A stretch of DNA of 64,000 nucleotides, taken from positions 62,001-126,000 of the forward strand of contig JAEYDL010000002.1 in the NCBI GenBank assembly GCA_023403845.1, read 5' to 3'. Of the stretch, positions 33,806 through 43,117 are shown one piece after another. The position numbers and the translations under genes are program-made. Positions within the stretch are counted from its first letter, which is position 1, and each line of letters begins with the position of its first letter. The notes below the pieces were generated by a model. It had not been told where the DNA came from. It searched no databases and saw only the letters and a program-made list of their open reading frames with translations. This DNA comes from Pseudomonadota bacterium (lineage in GTDB: Bacteria > Desulfobacterota > Desulfovibrionia > Desulfovibrionales > Desulfovibrionaceae).

Positions 33806-34762
33806 TTACACTGCAGGAAATTCCTGTTCTCCGGCCTGATACAGGGTCATGGCCGTAGCGTCGATGCGTTCACGATCATGCAGTCTGGTCAGCCAGCTCA
33901 TTGGAATGCCATCCGCTCCCCAGAACGCTCCAGCCAGCTGGCCGTAGATGGCGCCGGTCGTGTCCGCGTCCTCACCCAGATTGACAGCCAGCAGCGCACC
34001 CTCGGCAAAGGTTCCGGCCCGGGAAAAGGCCCACAGGGCCGCTTCAAGGCTACGGACGACAAAGCCGCTTCCACTAATGGCAGGCGGTTCTTTATGCAGA
34101 AAGGAACCTGAAGCCACAGCATGAATTTCCGGGTGGAGAGGGTTGCTTTTCCAGAATCCTGTTCCGGCATCGAAGGGCTTATCCAGAAGTTCGTTTTTGC
34201 TTGCCCCATGCAGCGCACCCCATATGAGCAGGGCAAAGTAGCGGCAGGCATCGACGCAGATGGGCAGAGCATGTGTGGTTCGGGATGATTCCCCGGCCAT
34301 ATGCGCCGCTGTTGCCGGATCGTTGTGAAAGAAGATCGGAATGGGGGCAAGCCGCATGAGAGAACCGTTGCCCGCGCTGTGCGGATGGGTGCTTCCCGCC
34401 AGGGGCGCTCCTGTGCGCATATAGGAGGTCAGGCTTTTGATGACTGTTTTGCCAACACCGAATGCCCGGCCTATGGCGCTGTTATGTCCGTTCTGAAACC
34501 AGCGCACATAACGGTCCATTTGATCGCGGGCGTTAAAGCCTCGCGAGCCGATAAGGCTGTCCGCAAGACAGAGCGCCATGGAGGTGTCGTCCGTCCAGTA
34601 TCCTGGGGGCAATTTCAGTCTACCGCCTCCTCTCATGTCCACGACAGGTTCGAAAGTCCCGGAAAGAGCGAATTCAACCGGCGCCCCGAGCGCATCGCCG
34701 ACGGCAAGGCCGAGCAGGGAGCCTCGGCAATGATCTTCAATGGAAACGGCTGGAAAGATCAT
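33806..34762 (-). CDS. ADP-ribosylglycohydrolase family protein
   Basis: A 318-residue member of the ADP-ribosyl-glycohydrolase (ARH/DraG) family. It removes ADP-ribose from proteins or nucleic acids using a dinuclear Mg/Mn site. Metal-site motifs are GSLLGLAVGDALGAPVEF near residue 14, WTDDTSMAL near 56 and GEDADTTGAIYGQLAGA near 270. No ADP-ribosyltransferase gene lies adjacent, so the target is unknown. AAGGAG precedes ATG 34762. The longer upstream frame lacks an RBS. Confidence 0.9.
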   Translation of the reverse strand: MIFPAVSIEDHCRGSLLGLAVGDALGAPVEFALSGTFEPVVDMRGGGRLKLPPGYWTDDTSMALCLADSLIGSRGFNARDQMDRYVRWFQNGHNSAIGRAFGVGKTVIKSLTSYMRTGAPLAGSTHPHSAGNGSLMRLAPIPIFFHNDPATAAHMAGESSRTTHALPICVDACRYFALLIWGALHGASKNELLDKPFDAGTGFWKSNPLHPEIHAVASGSFLHKEPPAISGSGFVVRSLEAALWAFSRAGTFAEGALLAVNLGEDADTTGAIYGQLAGAFWGADGIPMSWLTRLHDRERIDATAMTLYQAGEQEFPAV

Positions 34763-34852
34763 GACGACTCCTTCGCTATTGCGTGAACGGTATGAGAAAT
34801 GATATTCAGAAATCGCGTATGCCACGCGAAAGATGAAAAACGGTTGCGGCAC

Positions 34853-34899
34853 ACGACCTCGGTCGTCTTATCATATCTCACATTGGTGGGGTTTGACAA
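34853..34899 (-). promoter_or_regulatory. Promoter and overlapping palindrome upstream of the ADP-ribosylglycohydrolase
   Basis: On the minus strand TTGTCA (34899-34894), an 18-base spacer and TATGAT (34875-34870) form a promoter. ACGACC-TC-GGTCGT (34853-34866) lies over the expected transcription start, a typical place for a repressor operator. Confidence 0.5.
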
Positions 34900-35050
34900 C
34901 GAATATCCCTTTAGATTTGCCGGATTTTTTCAGCTCCCTTGACGCCCTCGGCGCTTGCAGGTATTCAAAACGATAGTGCGTCCGGTTTTCCTTTAGGTTT
35001 TGGTCTTGTCGGCTGAGAAAACGATCGCATTCCTACTGAAGGCAGCACCA

Positions 35051-36436
35051 ATGAAGAAAGCAGTGATACTGGCTTTGGCCCTTTCTATTCTGTGTGCCGG
35101 TCATGTACTGGCCGCCCCCTCCGCCATCTCAGAGCAGGGCGAGACTTCCGGCATGGAACCTGTGACGCTTGAAAAAACGGTGAACGCGACTCTGCGGAAT
35201 CACCGGGCTCTGAAAGTAATTCAGGAAAATCGCCAGGTTGCAATTCATGAATTGCGGCGGGCGAAGGCCGGATGGGGGCCTCAGATTGATTTAAGCGGAA
35301 GAGGGGGCTTTGGTTATCTGAGTGACGATACTACCCGGTCCGAAGGATCCAACACGGGAATGTACGCAAGTTACAGCGCGGGTGCCCTTCTGGTTCAGCC
35401 TCTCTGGGATGGATTGGCCACGCATAGCAGAGTCTGGACGCGGGAAGCGATGGTGGATTCCCTGACGCACAGAGTTTTCGACAACGCGACGACTCTTTCG
35501 CTCGATGGACTCATCGCACATATTGATCTGTTGCGGCGCAGGGAAATTCTCCGGCTGGCAGAGGAGAACGTGCGTCAGTACCAGATGATTCTCGCGGCCG
35601 AAAAGGAGCGCGTCGCTCTTGGCGCTGCAGCCAGTTCCGATGTCAGTCAGACGCAGGGACGTCTGGCCCGGGCCATGACCACTCTGACGGAAGCCCGGGC
35701 CTCGCTGCGGGAAGGGGAAGCTTCCTACAGCCGTCTGACCGGTCTTCCCGTACCGGAAGAGCTTGCCTCCATTGTATTGCCGGCTGACATGTATGTAAAC
35801 GCAGACGAGGTGATGCGCGACGCGGAACGCTGGAACCCCAAGCTCAACGCCTACCTTGCTGATATACAGATGGCCCGGGGAGACAAGGAACTCGCCAAGT
35901 CGGCCTTCCATCCGCAGATTCGGCTTGAAGCGGGTCCAAATTTTTCCGACAGGGAAGGGCCGGGCAGCCACTGGAGCAAGGGAAACGACGTCATGCTCGT
36001 CATGCGCTGGAACCTGTTCAAAAGCGGAGCTGACGTGGCTGCAACGAGATCCGCCGATGCCAAAATTGATGAGGCCTCGGAAATTTTGTATAATTTCAAG
36101 GATGAACTTGCCGAGGAAGTGGAAAATACGTGGACGCAGTACCGTTCGGCCATTGCCCAGCAGAAATATTATGAGGAAGCCGTCATCTTCAATCGGGAAA
36201 CCCGGGATGCCTATCGCGAGCAGTTCCTTTTGGGGCAAAGGAGTCTTCTCGACGTGCTGGACGCTGAAGACGAGCTCTTCAATTCTTCGACTCAGTATGA
36301 AACGATGAGCGGAAACGTACTCGTGGGAGCATACCGCATGTACGGGCTGTCCGGACGTCTGCTTTCTCTGGTGGGTGCGGATATTTCGAACCTCAACGAT
36401 CCGCCTGCGGAAGAACTGCCCGTGGATGTCCGGTAG
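35051..36436 (+). CDS. TolC-family outer-membrane channel of the adhesin type I secretion system
   Basis: A 461-residue outer-membrane efflux protein. It has a signal peptide (cleavage near AGHVLAA) and two repeats of long alpha-helical hairpin, e.g. LRNHRALKVIQENRQVA and FLLGQRSLLDVLDAEDELFNSS. It would form the outer duct for the downstream ABC and membrane-fusion proteins. It is the first gene of the module. ATG 35051 gives the complete signal peptide. Its stop is 10 bases before the next start. It corresponds by position to LapE in Pseudomonas-type systems. Confidence 0.9.
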   Translation: MKKAVILALALSILCAGHVLAAPSAISEQGETSGMEPVTLEKTVNATLRNHRALKVIQENRQVAIHELRRAKAGWGPQIDLSGRGGFGYLSDDTTRSEGSNTGMYASYSAGALLVQPLWDGLATHSRVWTREAMVDSLTHRVFDNATTLSLDGLIAHIDLLRRREILRLAEENVRQYQMILAAEKERVALGAAASSDVSQTQGRLARAMTTLTEARASLREGEASYSRLTGLPVPEELASIVLPADMYVNADEVMRDAERWNPKLNAYLADIQMARGDKELAKSAFHPQIRLEAGPNFSDREGPGSHWSKGNDVMLVMRWNLFKSGADVAATRSADAKIDEASEILYNFKDELAEEVENTWTQYRSAIAQQKYYEEAVIFNRETRDAYREQFLLGQRSLLDVLDAEDELFNSSTQYETMSGNVLVGAYRMYGLSGRLLSLVGADISNLNDPPAEELPVDVR

Positions 36437-36446
36437 GAAGCGAATC

Positions 36447-38660
36447 ATGTTGCCGCCTCCCGCAGAAGAAGAAAAGCAGGGCATGTCCTCTGTACAGGAA
36501 CAGACTTCTGAACGTCCCCCCATGGGAACGCTTGCTCCGGCCGAAGTTGATTTTGTGCCGCCTCTTGTGCACAGCCTTGTTTCCTTGCTGCGCCTGCGGG
36601 GAAAGAATGTTTCCGAAGCGTTCATCATGGCCGGCTTGTCCGGGACGGACAGCGTTTCTCCGGGAACCTGCCTGTATGCCGCCCGCCGGGCCGGACTCGA
36701 AGGCAAGATCCTTTTCAGGCGCAGCGTTGAGGATATTTCCCGGCTGACACTGCCGTGCATTCTTTTGCTCAGCAGAGACCGTTCCTGTGTTCTGGTAGAC
36801 TATAAAGACGGCAGAGCAGATGCCATCTTTCCAGAGAGCGGGGAAAACGTTCAGCCTGTTCCGTTGGCCATGCTGGCCGAGGAATATTCAGGTTATGCCA
36901 TTTTCGCAAATCTGGAACCGCGCTTGGAAGAACGTGCGGAAAAGCTGACTCTTGCCAAAGAAAAGCGCTGGTTCTGGGATGTATTCAAATATTACGCTCC
37001 CATTTATCGGCATGTAGTGCTCGCAAGCGTGGTCATCAACCTGATTGGGGTGCTGAGTCCACTGTTTGTCATGAATGTTTACGACCGCGTCGTGCCCAAT
37101 AACGCCATTGAGACGTTATGGGTTCTGGCCGTGGGGATCGTTATCGCCTATTGCTTTGATTTTCTGCTGCGCAATCTGCGGAGTTATTTCGTTGATGTGG
37201 CTGGGCGCAATGCCGATGTGGTCCTGTCGAGCAAACTGGTGCACAAGGTCCTGTACATGCGGCTCGACGCGAAACCAGAGTCCACAGGGGCTTTGGTCAA
37301 CAATCTTCGCGAATTTGAGTCATTACGTGAATTTTTCAGCTCATCCACTCTGCTTGCCTTCATCGATTTGCCCTTTCTTGTCGTAGCCCTGCTGCTTTTG
37401 AGCTTTATTGGAGGACCGCTTATCGTGCTGCCGCTTCTCGCCATGCCCTGCATGTTCGGAGCTGGTTTTCTGATCCAGGCCATGGCCAAACGGAATGCGG
37501 AGCACGGTTACAAGCAGAACATGCAGAAAAATGCCCTGCTGGTGGAACTTGTCAACGGTCTGGAAACGCTTAAGAGCTGCATGGCGGAAAGCCGGATGCT
37601 GCATCTATGGGAAAGGGTCGTCGGCATTTCCGCCAAGTCGACCAGCGAGTCCAAGCGGTACAGCAATCTGGCCATTACCATCTCCACGTTGATGACACAG
37701 CTTGTAACCGTGGGAATGGTCATCTGGGGCGTTTATCGGATCGAGGCAGGAGAGCTGACCATGGGCGGCCTGATCGGCTGCAACATTCTTGTCGGGCGCG
37801 CCATGGCGCCGCTCATGCAGATCGCCAGTCTTCTTACCAGACTTCAGAATTCCAAAATGTCGCTCAAGGCGCTGGACCTGTTGATGGAACTTCCTTCCGA
37901 AGAGCAGAGCGGGCGTGAGTATGTGGATATGGGAAGATTGACCCCTTCCTTTTCCTTTGAACATTTGTCCTTCGCCTACCCCGGGGCGGAACGGCTGGCT
38001 CTGTCGGATGTCTCCTTGCATATCCGCCCCGGAGAGCGGGTCGGGATAGTCGGCCGAATGGGGTCGGGCAAGTCTACTCTCGGGAAGATGCTCATTGGTC
38101 TTTACCAGCCCAGGGAAGGCGCCGTAAAATTCGGGGGTGTGGATATCCGGCAGATGGCGCAGGCAGATCTGCGCAGCCGTGTCGGAGTTCTGCCTCAGGA
38201 TGTGGTTCTGTTTTATGGAACCGTGAGGGAGAATATCGTTCTCGGGGACCCGTGCATCAACGATCATCTCGTTCTTCGGGCAGCGGGCATCGCTGGAGTG
38301 ACTGACTTCATCAGGGCCAATCCCGCTGGATTCGGCGCACAGGTAGGAGAGCGCGGCATGAATTTTTCCGGCGGTCAGCGGCAGGCCATAGCCTTGGCCC
38401 GTGCGCTGGTCAGAGATCCGGACATTCTCATCCTCGACGAACCGACCAGCAATATGGACAACGCTTCCGAGCAGCAGATCAAAAATCGTTTGGGCAGGGC
38501 CATGAAGGGCAAGACGCTCGTGCTCATAACGCACCGGCTGAGTTTGCTGGAGCTGGTGGACCGTCTGATCGTGATGGAAGGAGGACGGATCGTCTCCGAC
38601 GGACCCAAAGAGGACGTTTTGCGCAGATTGCGCGAACAGCCAGCCCCCAGAATAAGTTAG
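36447..38660 (+). CDS. Type I secretion ABC transporter with degenerate C39-like domain (LapB-like)
   Basis: A 737-residue inner-membrane exporter. The N-terminal ~130 residues resemble a C39 peptidase-like domain but lack the catalytic Cys motif, as in transporters of unprocessed RTX or adhesin substrates. A six-helix membrane domain spans about 160-440. The ATPase has GRMGSGKST near 535, FSGGQRQAIALARAL, Walker B ILILDEPTSNMD and the H-loop ITHR. ATG 36447 with AGGAAG upstream is chosen; an earlier GTG lies inside the tolC gene. Substrate by analogy: a giant adhesin, not encoded in this window. Confidence 0.92.
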   Translation: MLPPPAEEEKQGMSSVQEQTSERPPMGTLAPAEVDFVPPLVHSLVSLLRLRGKNVSEAFIMAGLSGTDSVSPGTCLYAARRAGLEGKILFRRSVEDISRLTLPCILLLSRDRSCVLVDYKDGRADAIFPESGENVQPVPLAMLAEEYSGYAIFANLEPRLEERAEKLTLAKEKRWFWDVFKYYAPIYRHVVLASVVINLIGVLSPLFVMNVYDRVVPNNAIETLWVLAVGIVIAYCFDFLLRNLRSYFVDVAGRNADVVLSSKLVHKVLYMRLDAKPESTGALVNNLREFESLREFFSSSTLLAFIDLPFLVVALLLLSFIGGPLIVLPLLAMPCMFGAGFLIQAMAKRNAEHGYKQNMQKNALLVELVNGLETLKSCMAESRMLHLWERVVGISAKSTSESKRYSNLAITISTLMTQLVTVGMVIWGVYRIEAGELTMGGLIGCNILVGRAMAPLMQIASLLTRLQNSKMSLKALDLLMELPSEEQSGREYVDMGRLTPSFSFEHLSFAYPGAERLALSDVSLHIRPGERVGIVGRMGSGKSTLGKMLIGLYQPREGAVKFGGVDIRQMAQADLRSRVGVLPQDVVLFYGTVRENIVLGDPCINDHLVLRAAGIAGVTDFIRANPAGFGAQVGERGMNFSGGQRQAIALARALVRDPDILILDEPTSNMDNASEQQIKNRLGRAMKGKTLVLITHRLSLLELVDRLIVMEGGRIVSDGPKEDVLRRLREQPAPRIS

Positions 38661-38736
38661 AGTCGGAGAGGTATTGTCCATCTGCTGAGGCGGGTGGTGG
38701 CGTCGATCCGTCTATCGAACAAGGATTCAAAAAGCT

Positions 38737-40110
38737 ATGGTTCAGCTTCCATTCGTGCGGGAGCAGGCAGCGAAGCCTGCGGAAAAGCAGCCTGGCATCA
38801 GGCCGGAAGAGCTTCCCTACCTCAATGAGGTGGAGGCCGCGCTTGTTCGCCAGCCGAGACTCGGTCCCCGGGTTCTTTCCGCGGCAGTAGCCCTGATGTT
38901 TCTGATACTGCTTGTCTGGGCAGGCTGGGCTGAACTTGATGAGGTGACGCATGCCAACGGGCAGGTTATCTCTTCTCAACGAACTCAGATTATTCAGAAT
39001 CTTGAGGGGGGGATTCTGGGGGCCATACTGGTCAAGGAAGGCCAGGTTGTGGAAAAGGATGCGCCCCTTGCACAGCTGGAAAACAAGCTGGCCGAAACGC
39101 ACTACCGCGACGCCGCGAACAAGGTGCAGGAAAACGAGGTTGCCCTGGTTCGTCTGGAAGCGGAGTTACGGGGAGAATCCCCCGTGTTTTCGGAGGAGGT
39201 GCAGGAAAAGGCTCCTCAGGTCGTTGCTGACCAGATGGCCGTCCATCTGACGCGACGTCAGCAGCGGCAGGCGGAGATGCAGCTGCTTGAAGCCCAGCTG
39301 GAACAGAGGACCAGAGAAGTTGAAGAGCAGGTCAGTCGCAAGAGGCAGGCCGAACGCAGTCTGGCTCTTGCCGTTGAGCAGAGAAATATCGCGTACCCGT
39401 TGATGCAGCGTAAGATTTATTCCCGCGTCGATTTCTTGGGGCTTGAACAGAAGGTCGTATCGTTGCAGGGGGATATCGAGTCTCTGGCCTCGTCTATTCC
39501 CAAGACGCAGGCTGCGGCGGAAGAGGCCCGGCAGCGGCTGAAATCCCGGCAGGCGGAACTGGAATCCGAAATCAATGAAGAGATCAGCAAGCGGCGAGCA
39601 GAACTGGCTTCCTTAAGGGAAACTCTGGCTGCGGGTGGAGATCGGGTGACTCGCACGGAACTGCGTTCGCCCGTGCGGGGAACGGTCAAGCAAATATCTA
39701 TTAATACGATCGGGGGTGTGGTCAAGCCCGGCGAAGCTATCATGGAGATAGTGCCGCTTGATGATACACTTCTGGTGGAGGCCCGTGTACGTCCGGCGGA
39801 CGTTGCCTTTCTGCATCCCGGACAAAGGGCCATGGTCAAGATTTCAGCCTATGACTTCAGCATATATGGCGGACTTGAGGGTTCCCTTGAGCAAATCAGC
39901 GCGGATACGATAGAGGATAAGCGCGGTGATTTTTACTATCTCGTCAAGGTTCGAACCAAGAAGAACGCCATTTCGTATCATAACGAACAGTTGCCGATCA
40001 TCCCGGGCATGATGACGACGGTGGATATTTTGACGGGCAAGAAGACCGTGCTGGATTATCTTTTGAAGCCCATATTGAAGGCGCGTCAGAATGCCCTTCG
40101 GGAAAGGTAA
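38737..40110 (+). CDS. HlyD-family membrane fusion protein (LapC-like)
   Basis: A 457-residue periplasmic adaptor of the type I secretion system. A single membrane anchor at about 46-68 is followed by the biotinyl-lipoyl half-motif (QNLEGGILGAILVKEGQVV), long coiled coils (about 130-310) and the closing lipoyl/beta-barrel part (LRSPVRGTVKQISINTIGGVV). It links the ABC protein to TolC. The stop codon TAA abuts the next ATG directly (40108-40110, 40111), so translation is likely coupled. Confidence 0.93.
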   Translation: MVQLPFVREQAAKPAEKQPGIRPEELPYLNEVEAALVRQPRLGPRVLSAAVALMFLILLVWAGWAELDEVTHANGQVISSQRTQIIQNLEGGILGAILVKEGQVVEKDAPLAQLENKLAETHYRDAANKVQENEVALVRLEAELRGESPVFSEEVQEKAPQVVADQMAVHLTRRQQRQAEMQLLEAQLEQRTREVEEQVSRKRQAERSLALAVEQRNIAYPLMQRKIYSRVDFLGLEQKVVSLQGDIESLASSIPKTQAAAEEARQRLKSRQAELESEINEEISKRRAELASLRETLAAGGDRVTRTELRSPVRGTVKQISINTIGGVVKPGEAIMEIVPLDDTLLVEARVRPADVAFLHPGQRAMVKISAYDFSIYGGLEGSLEQISADTIEDKRGDFYYLVKVRTKKNAISYHNEQLPIIPGMMTTVDILTGKKTVLDYLLKPILKARQNALRER

Positions 40111-40935
40111 ATGCGTAGCTGGCGAAAAGTCGTTGCGTGTTTTCTCTTGTGTCTCGGGAGCGTTCTGGCATGTGAACCTGAAATTGGAGCCAAGGGAGAC
40201 GATTCGCTTCGCGTTGTCCTGCCACGGTTGTCCGCAAAATCATCCGACAAGGGCAGCGGCGGAAATGCGAAGAGCATGGCCACGGCGTCCAGAGCGGTTC
40301 CCGCGCGGTCGCATCCTTCGGGAGGGCTTCCCGCTCAGGAGTACGGAAACGCGGAAAGTGGCATTCGCCTGTTTGGTACAGTCGAGTTGCGAAGCAATAT
40401 TGGTAACCAGCCGAAATGGAATCAGGTTTTGCAGACTGAAAGGAAAAATCCCGGATTTGTGGATTCACGGACATTTCCGGGGGGCGGAACGTGGAAGGAT
40501 TTCAGGAAAAGTCTGGCTGGGCTTTCCTCGCTTGAGAAGATCAAGCGCGTGAATGCTCTGATTAATCGTTGGCCGTATCGTACGGACATGGAAGTCTGGG
40601 GAGTCATTGACTATTGGGCCGCCCCCGTGGATTTTTTCAAGAAATCCGGGGATTGTGAGGATTATTCCATAGCCAAGTACTTTGCCCTGAGGGCTCTGGG
40701 GTTCCCGGCCTCCTCCATGCGAATCGTCGTGTTGAAGGATACGCTGCGTAATCTGGCACACGCAGTTCTGGTCGTTTATGAGGGGGATGACGCTCTGGTA
40801 CTCGACAATTTGAGCAACAGTGTCCTGTCCCACAAAATTTATAAACAGTATGTTCCGCAGTTTTCCGTGAATGAATCTTCCCGCTGGGCGCATTTCAGGC
40901 GCGACGGCATGCGGAATTCCGGTACACGGCGGTGA
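40111..40935 (+). CDS. LapG-like periplasmic cysteine protease (transglutaminase-like)
   Basis: A 274-residue bacterial transglutaminase-like cysteine protease with an N-terminal signal sequence (cleavage near VLACEP). The catalytic triad is visible: C182 (SGDCEDYS), H217 (LAHAVLVV) and D232 (LDNLS). FKKSGDCEDYSIAKYFALR and the surrounding Trp motif NRWPYRTD are typical of LapG. In Pseudomonas, LapG clips the retention domain of the surface adhesin, releasing biofilm cells, and is held in check by LapD at high c-di-GMP. It sits immediately after the secretion genes and overlaps the next frame by GTGA. Confidence 0.9.
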   Translation: MRSWRKVVACFLLCLGSVLACEPEIGAKGDDSLRVVLPRLSAKSSDKGSGGNAKSMATASRAVPARSHPSGGLPAQEYGNAESGIRLFGTVELRSNIGNQPKWNQVLQTERKNPGFVDSRTFPGGGTWKDFRKSLAGLSSLEKIKRVNALINRWPYRTDMEVWGVIDYWAAPVDFFKKSGDCEDYSIAKYFALRALGFPASSMRIVVLKDTLRNLAHAVLVVYEGDDALVLDNLSNSVLSHKIYKQYVPQFSVNESSRWAHFRRDGMRNSGTRR

Positions 40936-41033
40936 CATTTTTCGGCAAGGCGACGACGGATATGCCGCTACCGTTTGAACGGCGGCGTCAAAGATTTGGT
41001 GGCCCACAAGGCGGAGCGAGGAGGCAGATTCTT

Positions 41034-43097
41034 ATGGATCAGATTGTTCAGAAGACCCCGGTCGGACACAGGTCATCCGCATTCAGGAGGATGGGCTGGT
41101 TTGTCGCCCTTGTCCTGCTTCTTGTTTTGGGAGGAGCGGGTGGAATCGCCTGGTTCAATATCCAGCTTGAGGAAAATGCGGTGCAGGATGATGTATCGCA
41201 GCGACTCGCCGGTACTGCCAGAAGCAAGGCGGCAAATCTGTCGTTCTGGTATGGAAGCAGCGTTCAGGGACAGGCCGAACGCCTGTTGAGTGCGGATCTT
41301 TTTCGCCTGTTCGCTTCCGAGGTCAATGATCTTGGCGACGACATTGCTCTCCTGCTTTCCTCGGCCCCGGCGAAAGACGACTCACTGGCTGCCAAATTGC
41401 CGCTGATGCAGAATCTCTTGCGGGAGTTCGTCAATTTTTCAGGATTCCTGTCGGCCCGGATCATGAATGTGAGGGGGCAGACCTACCTGGCTACGGAGGG
41501 GACTCCCTCCGCCTTGTCGCTGACTCAGAAGGCGGCGGTCGGGAATGTGCTGGAAAGCGGAGTTTCCCTCGTTCTTCCTCTGCGCAAGGGAGAAGAAGGT
41601 TTGATCATGGATGCCGTGTTTCCCATTTTTGCGCCGCAGTATATTTCCGGAACCGAGGGCAGGGTCATCGCGACATTGCTGTTGTCCCGGGTCGTCTCAC
41701 CAAAGCTGGGTGAAGTCGTCGCCGCTGCCGGGGGGGAACAGAGTCTCGGCTCCACGCAGATTGTTCAGTTCGGGGACGGCAGGATGGAGTTGCTGAATCC
41801 TCTCAATGCAGAGATTCGTCCGCTGAACTGGAAACCGGAAGAGAGGGATACTTTGCCCTTTATGGTCAGGAATGGGATCGACGGCAGTACCGAGGAAGTG
41901 TATTCTATCGGTGTCAGAGTTCCTGAACTGCCGTTGTTCGTGGTGCAAGGCGTGTCCGTGGAGGAGGCCCGCCAGCCGTTTATCGAAGCCAGAAACAGCA
42001 TTTTGCGTTGGGCTGGTTTTTCCGTTGTTCTTGTAGTGCTTTGTGTACTGGCCTTCTGGTGGTGGCTTGTTGGGAGAAGCGCCCGATCTGCAAACGAGGA
42101 GATTCTGGGGTTGTACCAGACCCTGAATCAGCAGAAGCAGCTTCTGGACGGGATCAACAGGACCCTTGTGGACGGCATCGTCCTTATGGACAGAGGAAAT
42201 CAGGTTCGCTACGCCAATGAAGCCTTCTCCCGGATTGTGGGACGTCCGGTCGAAGAACTGCCCGGCATGGATGGGGCTGCTCTGTTCGGGTATGATTCAG
42301 CTCTGAGGCTGTATAAGCATACGGATGCGGCGATTGAGAACGACAAGCCCGTTTTTTTCCGGGATATACTCTGGTTGCGCTCAAAAAAATATCATTTTCA
42401 GATTACCAGTTCTCCGTTCCGCGATGAAAATGAAAAGGTCGTCGGCGTAGTGTCCGTATTCCGTGATATGACCCGGCTTGTCGAGGCAGAAGAACGGAAT
42501 CAGCGGATGGTGCAGCAGACCATCGCCGCGCTTGTACAGGCCATCGAGGCGCTTGATCCTTACCTTGGTGGGCATTCGACCCACATGGGCAGGCTGGCTG
42601 CCGATCTTGTCCGTACGCTGCGCATGAGTGATGCGGATGAAACGACGGTCAGGACAGCGGCAAGTCTTTCCCAGATCGGCAAGATGCGTTTGCCGCGCGC
42701 CCTGTTGAACAAACCGGGAGCGTTTACTCCTGAAGAGCGACAGGCGATGGAACGGCATGTCGAATACGCACGTGAAGCACTGCACGGCATTGATTTTGAA
42801 CTGCCCGTTCTGGAAACAATTTGCCAGATGAATGAGCTGATGGATGGTTCGGGCTATCCTGAGCACCTGAAAGGCGATCAGATAGACATTCATGCCCGCA
42901 TTCTCGCCGTGGCCAATACCTTCTGCGCGCTGGTCCGGCCTCGTGCCTATAGAAATGCGAAGACTGTGGAGGAAGCGTTAGGCATTCTGGAGGAAGCCCA
43001 CACCAAGTACGATCAGGAAGTCGTGCAGGCCTTGCGCGCGTTTCTGAAGACGCCGGCGGGAGAACGGTTCGTAGCCGGACTGGCTGAGCAGCAGTAA
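41034..43097 (+). CDS. Membrane sensor with PAS and degenerate HD-GYP domain (DvhD-like, LapD position)
   Basis: A 687-residue inner-membrane protein: TM1 at about 20-42, a ~280-residue periplasmic domain, TM2 at about 322-345, PAS at about 365-490 and HD-GYP-like at about 505-680. The HD-GYP domain keeps H in GGHSTHM, the DGSGYP signature (about 603) and the later RILAVANTF. It has SQIGK (about 545) in place of HDIGK and MNE in place of HHE, so the metal site for phosphodiesterase activity is gone. With LapG next door, it probably binds c-di-GMP and controls the protease across the membrane. ATG 41034 follows GAGGAGG. A GTG at 40932 overlapping lapG is the alternative. Confidence 0.85.
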   Translation: MDQIVQKTPVGHRSSAFRRMGWFVALVLLLVLGGAGGIAWFNIQLEENAVQDDVSQRLAGTARSKAANLSFWYGSSVQGQAERLLSADLFRLFASEVNDLGDDIALLLSSAPAKDDSLAAKLPLMQNLLREFVNFSGFLSARIMNVRGQTYLATEGTPSALSLTQKAAVGNVLESGVSLVLPLRKGEEGLIMDAVFPIFAPQYISGTEGRVIATLLLSRVVSPKLGEVVAAAGGEQSLGSTQIVQFGDGRMELLNPLNAEIRPLNWKPEERDTLPFMVRNGIDGSTEEVYSIGVRVPELPLFVVQGVSVEEARQPFIEARNSILRWAGFSVVLVVLCVLAFWWWLVGRSARSANEEILGLYQTLNQQKQLLDGINRTLVDGIVLMDRGNQVRYANEAFSRIVGRPVEELPGMDGAALFGYDSALRLYKHTDAAIENDKPVFFRDILWLRSKKYHFQITSSPFRDENEKVVGVVSVFRDMTRLVEAEERNQRMVQQTIAALVQAIEALDPYLGGHSTHMGRLAADLVRTLRMSDADETTVRTAASLSQIGKMRLPRALLNKPGAFTPEERQAMERHVEYAREALHGIDFELPVLETICQMNELMDGSGYPEHLKGDQIDIHARILAVANTFCALVRPRAYRNAKTVEEALGILEEAHTKYDQEVVQALRAFLKTPAGERFVAGLAEQQ

Positions 43098-43117
43098 CGG
43101 ACTTCAGGGAACGTCCC

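Noticed and set aside
33806..34762. DraG acting on nitrogenase, given the nearby NifX proteins
   Set aside because: No nitrogenase or DraT gene is present; NifX-type domains here fit an ORP-like system.
42500..43097. Active c-di-GMP phosphodiesterase (HD-GYP)
   Set aside because: HD and HH metal ligands are replaced (SQ and MN); the catalytic site cannot be assembled.
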